From NCBI RefSeq assembly GCF_963675165.1, contig NC_087387.1, forward strand, positions 309,001 to 373,000: a stretch of DNA of 64,000 bases, given 5' to 3'. The notes beneath the pieces were generated by a model. The model made no database searches, had not been told where the DNA came from, and saw nothing but the letters and a program-made list of their open reading frames with translations. The translations under genes and the position numbers were made by a program. Position 1 is the stretch's first letter; each line of letters begins with the position of its first letter. The stretch is from Halichondria panicea (taxonomy: Eukaryota; Porifera; Demospongiae; Suberitida; Halichondriidae). Positions 24,402 to 35,606 of this stretch are shown here, piece after piece.

Positions 24402-24446
24402 TCCTCGATTCTAGATCGCAAAGAAAGGACCTGGAATCGAGGCTAT
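24402..24446. repeat. short foldback of the CCTCGATT...AATCGAGG family, 70-115 bases upstream of the kinase start
   Basis: Arms tcctcgattctag and ggaatcgaggct are in inverted orientation around a short loop. It is placed just upstream of a minus-strand ATG (24332). Same family as 16881-16917 and 34962-35010. Confidence 0.7.
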
Positions 24447-24859
24447 TTCCGCGCGAGACACAATGGAAGTGTGCGCATGTAGGACCAGAAAGCCAGAAAT
24501 CGGAAAAAGCGGAAGTGAAGGTTAAATGAGTGGGCGTAGCAGGGCAATGCATTCCAAGGTTAACCCTTGACTTTGCGCAGATGTAATGAGATGCTCTTGC
24601 CTGATCACTCTACTAGTATGTTAGTAAGTAGAGAGCTGGCCAGCCTAGTTTTAAGAGTCAGGTAAGTAGACTCTTCATTGTCTGCAGTATAGAGCTAGCT
24701 ACTTGCACATGTCTGCAATAATTATGTCTGTACACTGAGCTAGATTTAGTATGATTATCATAATTATTTTAAGGTGTGTTAATTCAGCCAGTCACCTAAC
24801 TCCTACTTATACTGACTCCCCAATTTATTGTCCTGAGGTTATTTGGCTCTACTGAACAC

Positions 24860-26440
24860 GCCGAGCCACTTTTCTGACTTTCTGAGAGCCATGAATCATG
24901 GCTCTCAGAAAGTCAGAAAAGTCAAAAAAGTGGTTCGAGAACGGGAACTGGAATAATTATGTTCAGTCCTGGTCTATAGACAAGTATCAGCCAATAAGTT
25001 ATGTATACTGGAACTTGCTGAGAAACTTTTCTGACTTTCCGAGAGCAGTGATTCAATAACGGGAACTCTGAATATATTCAGTGGTACTCAAATTTACAAT
25101 GTTGAGGTTACTTTAATCGACTGGAACTTGCTGAGCAACTTTTCTGACTTTCCGAGAGCTGTGGTTCGTTAACGGGAACCCTGAAAAACAATATATTCAG
25201 TGCTGGTCTAGACATGCATGCAGATATCAGCCAGTATGTTGATATATATACTCAAGTTTACAATTCTGAGGTTACTTTAATCGACTGGAACTTGCTGAGC
25301 AACTTTTCTGACTTTCCGAGAGCTGTGGTTCGTTAACGGGAGCCCTGAAAAATAACATATTCAGTGCTGGTCTATAGACATGCATGCAGATATCAGCCAG
25401 TATATTGATATATATACTCAAGTTTACAATTCTGAGGTTACTTTAATCGACTGGAACTTGCTGAGCAACTTTTCTGACTTTCCGAGAGCTGTGGTTCGTT
25501 AACAGGAACCCTGAAAAACAATATATTCAGTGCTGGTCTAGACATGCATGCATGCTAATATCAGCCAATATGACTCTTCTGAGGTTACTTTAATCGACTG
25601 GGAACTTAATTGCTGAGCAACTTTTCTGACTTTCCGAGAGCTGTGGTTCGTTAACAGGAACCCTGAAAAATAACATATTCAGTGCTGGTCTATAGACATG
25701 CATGTAGATATCAGCCAGTATTTTATATAATTATACTCAAGTTACAATTCTGAGGTTACTTTAATCGACTGGAACTTGCTGAGCAACTTTTTTCACTTTT
25801 CGAGAGCTGTGGTTCGTTAATGGGAACCCTGAAAAATAATATATTCAGCATGCAGATATCAGCCAGTATTTGATATAATTATACTCAAGTTTAAAATTCT
25901 GAGGTTACTTTAATCGATTGGAACTTGCTGAGCAAGAACTATAGCTGAGAAACTTTTCAGACTTTCCGAGAGCAGTGATTCGTAAACGGAAACCCTGAAA
26001 ATATGGTCAGTGCTGCATGGTCTTAGACAAGCAGGTATCAGCCAATACGTTGATATGCCCAATTAAGATTGAGGTTACTTTAATCGACTAGAAATTGCTG
26101 AGCAACTTTTCAGACTTTCCGAGAGCAGTGCTTCGTAAACGGAAACCCAGAAAATATATTTAGTGCTGGTTTTAGACCAGCAGGTATCAACCAATACGTT
26201 GATACACTCTTCTCGGGTTAATTTAATTGACTGGGAACATGCTGAGCAACTTTTCAGACTTTCCGAGAGCATGCAGTGCAGAACTTGACCCTGAAAATGT
26301 TCAGTGTTCTTAGACAAGCATGTATCAATTAATACCTATATAATTATATACCCAAGTTTACAATTCTGAGGTTACTTTAATTGACTAGAACTTGTTGACT
26401 TTCCGAGAGCAGTGATTCGTAAACAGAAACCCTGAACATT
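24860..26440. repeat. left satellite array, about ten units of ~165 bases
   Basis: The unit contains gaggttactttaatcgactg, gaacttgctgagcaactttt, ctgactttccgagagc, ggttcgttaacgggaaccct and gcatgcagatatcagccagt. Units differ by small indels and substitutions and become more diverged towards the spacer. Orientation is opposite to the right array. Confidence 0.88.
24868..24922. repeat. near-perfect 55-base palindrome at the outer edge of the left satellite array
   Basis: acttttctgactttctgaga plus gccat is followed by gaatc and then the exact reverse complement, giving 25-base arms with a 5-base loop. The arm is also the core word of the satellite unit (cagaaagtcagaaaagt), so this is where two oppositely oriented satellite units meet. 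Confidence 0.85.
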
Positions 26441-29400
26441 TGTTGAAACACCCCTTAATATAAGGTATATTCTATACCATGCAGGATCCAACACAGTAAT
26501 GATACACAAACGATCTTCATTATTATTATAGTCAAGTCCAGTTATGTATATATTATACTCTACAGCTATACAATAATTATAGATGTAGGTATGGATATTA
26601 AGCAGGATGATAATTAATTATCATGAGGTAGGCAGTGCATGATGATGCTGCAATACTAGAGATGAAAAAGATATGAGAGTGAGTGAGGAATGCTTAGAAT
26701 GTGCTGAATCAGAGGTATACAGGCATAATTATAGTTACAACATATTAAACTGTCGATGTGTACATGCAGTGTGTTAATTACGTAATGGTTATGCTACGTT
26801 TATAGTTTTAGTTTTGTGGTATCGTGCCAGGCCAGTTTCTTAAAATAATTGTCCCCATATTGGAAGGCATGCAAGCATATCCCTACCAACGATCGGAGCG
26901 CCCCAATGATAAAGGCTTACTATACCATACACATATACCGTGACAATCTGTCAGTGGGTGAAATTGAAACCCATTAACCAACCAGAAAGAAAAGCGCATG
27001 TGTTGCGTACAGAAGAAAAAGGATGCCATCAAAGGGAGATTAAAAAGAAATTCGAGCATTAGAGGTGCAAAAATAATTATATCAATAGTTCTTGACTCAA
27101 CCAGAAAATCAAATTAAAGGAAGATTTGAGAAAACCATGCTTTAATAATTACGTCCAGTGCATTCAAGCAATCCTTAGCATCAAGTTCTAATGAGCATGA
27201 TAGACTATCCTGTAGACATATAATTTAGGTACAATTGCAAGTGGATAATGTCTTGCGCATTGATGTCTTTTCGAGGTATCTCATTTTGCACAAAGCAACA
27301 AAGCAATCAGCAGTTGCGTCTCCAGATTTTTTCGCTGATTTTCGATTTTTGTTAATTTTGGATTTCTGGTTCGGCTTGAGTGTGAAAGATGTTCTGAGTT
27401 GTGTGTGTCACTATGACGCTGAAAGTGAAAATTATTCGAAGCAGTGCTATATAATTATACTGAGACATCTCAATCCCAGCTAGGGCAAGGTAACTGCATG
27501 TATAAATTGTTTTATGCTGTAATAATTAACACTGTGCATTCTCTATATAATTATAATTAGCTATAACTGCAATGCATGCATGTGACTGTTTAATTTAGAA
27601 ACCAATAGATTCTGTGAGGTATGAAATCAGTTGATTGTATCTGCATGTACACATTGATGGTGTCCTGCATGCATGCATGTGTCCAATGAGAATTATTTAT
27701 AGAAGAATGAAGTTTGCTAATGTCTTCGTTCTTGATGTAATCTGCTGAAGATATCATGATCAGGTCATTTATGCATATTATATGGGAACATGCAGTTAAA
27801 ACATTCCAGTAGTTTTAAGCATCTAAATAGTGTCATACAATTTGTCTCACTTTTTCAAAACTCAGCTAGTGTATTTAAATAATTATATAGGGCATACTCT
27901 TTCAAACTGGAAAAGCTCTGTTACCTGTACTATGTGCATGCATGTGAATGGCATTACACACTATTGGTGAACTGATACTTATATGAAATGGCTGAGTGCA
28001 TGTTATATATGTACCCATGGCTATAACTATGCCATGGTATTATGTGAGATACCGTATACGTATTGTGCTAGAAATAATATACGAGCATATAAAATTATGT
28101 ATTTTGGCCAATTTTAAGGCTCCTATATAAAACGTTATGTGACATTTATTTATGCCGTTTCGTCTAGTATAAATGCCACGATTTCAATGGGAATTGTTCC
28201 CTGCATGCAGGCCTCTAATTAATTGTGCGATGTAATAATTATCATAACCGCTCGTATTAGTTAGTATATATCTCGCATTAATATAGCACTACGTTAACGG
28301 CAAGAGCATAAATAATATAAGAAGAGAAGAGTGTCGAACTACCAATACCTCTATGCACAAAACTGTGCACAAAGTAACGTGATATCCTGTCAATTGCGCA
28401 AGCTTGCGCACACATTACGCAACGCACAGAATTTGTTAGCAGTGAGTAAAGAGTGGAAGTGAAGAGGATCAACCCGACTATTGTCTCTATTTATGATTTT
28501 TGTGAAAAGATAGTCTTCTATCAGTGTGCAGTGAGCAGCTCTGAACGTTGAACGCGAACGAATATATAGCTAGAATCAGATGTCATTGTACATGCACCCC
28601 TAAAAACGTCACGGTTAACATTTTCTAGGAGATTACTAGTAAGTTTACAGTATACTTCATCACATGCGCGAGTCATGTTACTTTGTGCACATTTTTGTAT
28701 AGAGGTATCGGTATAGTTTTTCTCTGCTGATATATATTATAGGCATACATAATTATACATATCATGCATGCATATAATTATACTAGACTTTGGAATGAAG
28801 AATTTGTTCGTGTATACAGATTCCCTTGTCTTCTTTGATTATTCAATTTAGAGGTGATGATATAAAAAGAAAGAAGGGCTTGTCAATTAGTTGAGACCGA
28901 CAGACAGGCATCACTAATATGATGCCGCTGAGTATAAAACACATAATTGTAATGGACAAACACATAACATTATAGACAGATTATTAACGCTATAGCTATA
29001 GTTCTGGTAAGTTCTTATGCATGCAGTTCACCATACATCTGTCACAAGGGCATAGGTATAGTGGATTTAGAGAACAGCTTTTTGGGGTTGCTGCTAGAGT
29101 TTGTGCTAGCTATAGGTGCATGTGTGTCATAATCAATTTTAGGATCATGCAGGGATTGGTTTTGTAATTGCAGTTCTTCTATAGTTTGCATAGCTTGATA
29201 GTAGTGTATATTTCCTTAATCCATGCAAGTTTTTAACATTATGTCTTATTCCTTGGTGAACCAGTTAAGGACGCTGTTGTGGCCGTTGCATGTCTGTATA
29301 TACAATAGCTGATGTTGTCTGTTTTTAGTTCTATATAAACAGGCAGTTTTAACATATTGGGAGGCTTAGGGAGATGATTGGGTGGAAGTAGCTACTGCTG

Positions 29401-29523
29401 AAGTTATATAGCTTGAATTGTAAAAAAAGTTACTTGTGGATCAAATAGGCGGCTTATAACTATATATAGTTGGCTGTGAGAGAGAATAAAACCAAGAAGT
29501 GGCGGTTGGAGTATAGTTATATA

Positions 29524-29733
29524 CCTTAAGGTGACATATTTTCGCGTGTATTAATTTCTGCTATTTCTGCGAATGAGAGTAAAATCGCAAAAATTAGTAC
29601 TCGCAAATAATTGGCCGCTCTCTTGTTTAATGTATCCAGATCGACATTTCGCAAAAAATTATACCGCAAAATGTACAAAACTGTAAAAACGCAAACAAAT
29701 CTACCTGTGAAAATATGTCACCTTAAGGTAATA
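29524..29733. mobile_element. M3 MITE in the foldback spacer
   Basis: Terminal inverted repeats ccttaaggtgacatattttc and gaaaatatgtcaccttaagg bound ~205 bases with no ORF. The flanking ta on each side fits a TA target duplication. The interior has smaller inverted words (cgcaaaaattagta, gcaaataattgg). Confidence 0.75.
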
Positions 29734-31249
29734 AGGATTGGTTGATCCACTATACCGGCCTCTCTGGTGTATCTGTTAAAATATATAAATCTAGAATATT
29801 GCCCTATATATGTGTGAGGGAGGCTATCAGTTGGATAATTAAGTTTCAATCACACAATTAACATTTAACAGCCCCATATTAAAGCCTGTCTGGTATGTAT
29901 ACGTTGTATATATATATATATTATTATCTTGCTTTGTATGTCTACGGGATAGGGATAGTCCATGCATAATGCTCATTATATAAACTTGATGCTATAAAAG
30001 GATTGCTTGAATGCATTGGATGGTTTATTCTCAAATCTTCCTTTGATTTTCTGGTTGAGTCGAGAACTATTGATATAATTATTTTTGCACCTCATCTTTG
30101 CTAATGCCAGAACACTTCATGGAATCTCTTTCTTTGACAGACTTTTCGTCAATGGTTGAAACACCTGTGGCTTGGTGTATTTAATTATAATTATGGTGTA
30201 AAAAAATTATTGACATAATTATTCATTTTACATACTGACAGATTAATTGTCACGGTATGGTTACGGTACGGCCACGACAGTAGTAAGTCTTTTTTATTGG
30301 GGCTATCCAATCTTTGGTAGAGATATAATCATGCTTGCCTTCTGTAAGCAACATAAATTATACTGTGTGTCAGGAAGTGCTTGGATGCACCAGAATCACC
30401 TGCATTACAGCTATATATAGGACATATAATTATATATCTAGAGACGATGGTGTACAATCTACAAGCTTAACTATAACGATTATTATCTACTTGCAATATA
30501 GTTTATGTTGTAACTATATACGCCTGCATGTATTTATCCAGTGAGAGTTTTCCTCACTCTCTCTCATAACTGTCTTTCAATCGCAGCATCACATCACTGC
30601 CTATATACTTCATTGTCACTGCATGCTCGTCCATATACCTATTGTATATATAGGACTGGTGTAGACTACGTATATATACACTGCCAGGACTTGACTATAA
30701 TGAGGATTGTTTGTGTATATACTGTGTTGCATGGATCCTGGTATAGAATTTAGTCTACACCCATGACACACACTATATATATTATATCAAAATAATTATC
30801 AAGACAATACACAGTATACTATACATCTATTCAAGCAAAATCTATAGTAATTAGCTGCTGACAACACACTATATATAGATGCATGCATGGTCATGCAACA
30901 AACCAGGTACACACCAGTCTATCAGCCCAGCAAAATAAAATTATAATTATAGTATAGAGTCTATGTATAGTCCGTACACTTTGATTCAATCTCTATAGTC
31001 AGAACTCAATACAGTTTCTCATGATTGAATCTTCTGTCACGAACTTACTCAAAAGGCTATCTTTGCACTGAGCCGTGAATAATAATCTTGCATCTAGTGA
31101 AATTGTAATTACCATTTGAATTACTGCCCATGGAACGTCAAGAGTCGTTCTAGTTGAGTAAAGTAACAATAACTGAAGGTATGGATGGACTGACTGCCTG
31201 CATTGCTTGTCCGAGAAATGCTTTTTATGAATTACAGTTGAATCACTAC

Positions 31250-34200
31250 ACATGGAAAGTCTGAAAAGTTGCTCCAGGAAGTTCCATGCAGTCGATTAAA
31301 GTATAGCCTCAGAATTGTAAACCTAGGTATTATCAACATAATTATTGGCTGATACCTGCTTGTCTATAAGACCAGCACTGAATATATTTTCTGGGTTTCC
31401 GTTTACGAATCACTGCTCTCGGAAAGTCAGAAAAGTTGCTCAGCAAGTTCCCAGTCAATTAAAAGTAACCTCAGAAGAGTGTATCAACGTATTGGCTGCT
31501 ACCTGCTTGTCTAAGACCAGCACTAAATATATTTTCTGGGTTTCCGTTTACGAAGCACAGCTCTCGGAAAGTCAGAAAAGTTGCTTAGCAAGTTCCAGTC
31601 GATTAAAGTAACCTCAGAATTGTAAACTTGAGAATATATCACCATACTGGCTGATATCTACATGCATGTCTAGACAAGCACTGAATATGTTATTTTTCTG
31701 GATTCACGTTAACGAACCACAACTCTCGGAGAGTCAGAAAAGTTGCTTAGCAAGTTTACAATTCTGAGGTTACTTTAATCGACTGGAACTTGAGTATATA
31801 TCAACATACTGGCTGATATCTGCATGCATGTCTATAGACCAGCACTGAATATGTTATTTTTCTGGATTCACGTTAACAAACCACTGCTCTCAGAAAGTCA
31901 GAAAAGTTGCTTAGCAAGTTCCAGTCGATTAAAGTAACCTCAGAATTGTAAACTTGAGTATATATCACCATACTGGCTGATATCTGCATGCATGTCTATA
32001 GACCAGCACTGAATATGTTATTTTTCTGGATTCCCGTTAACGAACCACTGCTCTCGGAAAGTCAGAAAAGTTGCTTAGCAAGTTCCAGTCGATTAAAGTA
32101 ACCTCAGAATTGTAAACTTGAGTATATATCACCATACACTGGCTGATATCTGCATGCATGTCTATAGACCAGCACTGAATATGTTATTTTTCTGGATTCC
32201 CGTTAACGAACCACTGCTCTCGGAAAGTCAGAAAAGTTGCTTAGCAAGTTCCAGTCGATTAAAGTAACCTCAGAATTGTAAACTTGAGTATAATTATATC
32301 AACATACTGGCTGATATCTGCATGCATGTCTAGACCAGCACTGAATATGTTATTTTTCTGGATTCCCGTTAACGAACCACTGCTCTCGGAAAGTCAGAAA
32401 AGTTGCTTAGCAAGTACCAGTCGATTAAAGTAACCTCAGAATTGTAAACTTGAGTATATATCAACATACTGGCTGATATCTGCATGCATGTCTATAGACC
32501 AGCACTGAATATTTTATTTTTCTGGATTCCCGTTAACGAACCACTGCTCTCGGAAAGTCAGAAAAGTTGCTTAGCAAGTTCCAGTCGATTAAAGTAACCT
32601 CAGAATTGTAAACTTGAGTATATATCAACATACTGGCTGATATCTGCATGCATGTCTAGACCAGCACTGAATATGTTATTTTTCTGGATTCCCGTTAACG
32701 AACCACTGCTCTCGGAAAGTCAGAAAAGTTGCTTAGCAAGTTCCAGTCGATTAAAGTAACCTCAGAATTGTAAACTTGAGTATATATCAACATACTGGCT
32801 GATATCTGCATGCATGTCTATAGACCAGCACTGCATGAATATGTTATTTTTCTGGATTTCCGTTAACGAACCACTGCTCTCGGAAAGTTAGAAAAGTTGC
32901 TTAGCAAGTTCCAGTCGATTAAAGTAACCTCAGAATTGTAAACTTGAGTATAATTATATCAACATACTGGCTGATATCTGCATGCATGTCTAGACCAGCA
33001 CTGAATATGTTATTTTTCTGGATTCCCGTTAACGAACCACTGCTCTCGGAAAGTCAGAAAAGTTGCTTAGCAAGTACCAGTCGATTAAAGTAACCTCAGA
33101 ATTGTAAACTTGAGTATATATCAACATACTGGCTGATATCTGCATGCATGTCTATAGACCAGCACTGCATGAATATGTTATTTTTCTGGATTTCCGTTAA
33201 CGAACCACTGCTCTCGGAAAGTTAGAAAAGTTGCTTAGCAAGTTCCAGTCGATTAAAGTAACCTCAGAATTGTAAACTTGAGTATAATTATATCAACATA
33301 CTGGCTGATATCTGCATGCATGTCTAGACCAGCACTGAATATGTTATTTTTCTGGATTCCCGTTAACGAACCACTGCTCTCGGAAAGTCAGAAAAGTTGC
33401 TTAGCAAGTACCAGTCGATTAAAGTAACCTCAGAATTGTAAACTTGAGTATATATCAACATACTGGCTGATATCTGCATGCATGTCTAGACAAGCACTGA
33501 ATATGTTATTTTTCTGGATTCCCGTTAACGAACCACTGCTCTCGGAAAGTCAGAAAAGTTGCTTAGCAAGTTCCAGTCGATTAAAGTAGCCTCAGAATTG
33601 TAAACTTGAGTATTAAACATACTGGCTGATATCTGCATGCATGTCTATAGACCAGCACTGAATATGTTATTTTTCTGGATTCCCGTTAACGAACCACTGC
33701 TCTCGGAAAGTCAGAAAAGTTGCTTAGCAAGTTCCAGTCGCTTAAAGTAACCTCAGAAATTGTAAACTTGAGTATATATCAACATACTGGCTGATATCTG
33801 CATGCATGTCTATGGACCAGCACTGAATATGTTATTTTTCTGGATTCCCGTTAACGAACCACTGCTCTCGGAAAGTCAGAAAAGTTGCTTAGCAAGTTCC
33901 AGTCGCTTAAAGTAACCCCAGAATTGTAAACTTGAGTATATATATCAACGTATTGGCTGATATCTGCATGCATGTCTAGACCAGCACTGAATATATTATT
34001 TTTCAGGGTTCCCGTTAACGAACCACTGCTCTCGGAAAGTCAGAAAAGTTGCTCAGCAAGTTCCAGTCGATTCAAATAACCTCAGAAGAGTATATATTAA
34101 CATAATTATACTAGCTGATATCTGTATGCATGTCTATAGACCAGCACTGAATGTATTATTTTTCAGGGTTCCCGTTAACGAACCACTGCTCTCGGAAAGT

Positions 34201-34510
34201 CAGAAAAGTTGCTCAGCAAGTTCCAGTCGATTCAAATAACCTCAGAAGAGTATATATTAACATAATTATACTAGCTGATATCTGTATGCATGTCTATAGA
34301 CCAGCACTGAATATATTATTTTTCAGGGTTCTCGTTAACGAACCACTGTTCTCGGAAAGTCAGAAAAGTTGCTCAGCAAGTTCCAGTTGATTAAAGTAAC
34401 TTGAGTATATCAACATAACTTATTGGCTGATATACTTAATTGCTTGTATATAGACCAGGATTGAACATAATTATTCCAGTTCCCGTTCTATAATCATGGC
34501 TCTCAGAAAG
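31250..34510. repeat. right satellite array, about twenty units of ~165 bases
   Basis: This is the reverse complement of the left array unit: ggctgatatctgcatgcatg, agaccagcactgaatatgtt, ttcccgttaacgaaccactg, ctctcggaaagtcagaaaag, ttgcttagcaagttccagtc, gattaaagtaacctcagaat. Central units (about 31800-33900) are almost identical, which suggests recent expansion; edge units are diverged. There are higher-order patterns: units with tgcatgaatatgtt recur two units apart. The short ORFs inside are by-products of the repeat. Confidence 0.9.
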
Positions 34511-34961
34511 TCAGAAAAGTGGCTCGGGGTGTTTCAGTATATAGAGCCAAATAACCTCTGGACAATAAATTGGGGAGTATAAGTAGGAGTTAGGTGACTG
34601 GCTGAATTAAAAATGATAATGTTAAATTCATACTAAATTTAGCTCAGTGTACAGACATAATTAATTCAGTCATTGTGCATGTAGCTAGCTAGAGTCTACT
34701 GCAGACATGTGCAAGTAGCTAGCTATTATATCAAGTCTATACTGCAGACAATGGAGAGTCTACTTAAAACTAGGCTGGCCAGCTTTCTACTTACTTACAT
34801 AGACTAGTAGAGTGATCAGGCAAGAAGATATCTCATTACATCTGTGCAAAGTCAAGGGTTAACCTTGGAATGCATTGCCCTGCTACGCCCACTCATTTAC
34901 CTTTCACTTCCGCCTTTTCCGATTTCTGGCTTTCTGGTCCTACATGCGCATGCATGAGCTT

Positions 34962-35010
34962 AGCCTCGATTCTAGGCCGCCTTGTTCAAGCGGCCTGAAA
35001 TCGAGGCTAG
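34962..35010. repeat. short foldback of the CCTCGATT...AATCGAGG family
   Basis: tagcctcgattctaggccgc, a 9-base loop, then gcggcctgaaatcgaggcta. It is the best-paired member of the family and lies just outside the right edge of the giant foldback, about 600 bases before the next plus-strand start codon. Confidence 0.75.
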
Positions 35011-35555
35011 CATGAGCTTTGCTATAAATACACACAACACTTTTCCACGGGAACAGCTAGCTAGCTGACAGTATAGCTCTTACTGGTTTGTTTATTAGTT
35101 TTCAGAGGCTAGATTCCTTACTGAAATGTAAGTGGTTGAGTAGCCTTGCCACTACGACCCACTGAAATTAGGCCATTGACGTCATAAAATATCGACGTTT
35201 CTCTTCTAAGTATCAAAATTATTGATAGAGGGTAAACTGCATGTGCACAAGTTTTAGTTAGTAGTATTATAGACACGACTATTTTGCTTGTTCAGATGTT
35301 ACTATAGACTCAGCAATAATTCCCAAAATTAATATTATTATTACGGTTCAATAGCTGGGTACATCCTACATCCTGCTGATCCATAACCTGTTGACTATTG
35401 ATATTTAGCAGTTGAATGGCCTCAGTTTTGCTTTGACTAGACTGAACTCTGGGAACTGTGTATGACTTAATTTCACACTTACACAGTTTAGCTTTCTTTC
35501 CTGTAAAGTCAGCCCTTGTTCTATATGGCTGTGCATAACAAGGGATTCATTGCTG

Positions 35556-35565
35556 TATTTAAAAG
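35556..35565 (+). promoter_or_regulatory. TATA-like box of Cys-rich copy A
   Basis: tatttaaaag lies 51 bases before ATG 35607. The same box at the same distance occurs before copy B (41212-41221) and copy C (48362-48371), and the whole ~250 bases upstream are conserved between the copies. Confidence 0.55.
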
Positions 35566-35606
35566 GTTCAAAACTCTAGGTATCAAACAATTTCAAGCGA
35601 GTCGTC

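Larger units (their letters stand above)
24475..34953. repeat. giant foldback: inverted arms 24475-27240 and 29940-34953 around a ~2.7 kb spacer
   Basis: The outer ends are exact reverse complements (gcgcatgtaggaccagaaag on the left, ctttctggtcctacatgcgc on the right). Homology continues inward through many landmarks in inverted order: gtgggcgtagcagggcaatg / cattgccctgctacgcccac; the Asp-poor AT-rich part near 24790 / 34600; the satellite arrays; ggatccaacacagt near 26486 / 30729; gtgcaaaaataattatatca near 27065 / 30076. The arms are clearly similar but not identical, and the right one is longer because its satellite array is larger. No convincing gene lies inside; ORFs are short. The spacer (~27240-29940) is AT-rich and carries one MITE (29524-29733). 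It could be an old foldback transposon or an inverted segmental duplication; I found no clear target duplication at the outer edges. Confidence 0.85.

Noticed and set aside
31345-31611. 88-codon ORF and similar ORFs inside the satellite arrays
   Set aside because: They follow the repeat unit, start and stop with its indels and have no protein-like conservation; by-products of the tandem repeat.
31250-34510. CRISPR-like array
   Set aside because: Units are ~165 bases and repeat along their whole length with no unique spacers; the genome is eukaryotic.
24475-34953. foldback as an assembly error
   Set aside because: The arms differ by many substitutions and indels and have different array sizes, which an artefactual mirror copy would not show.
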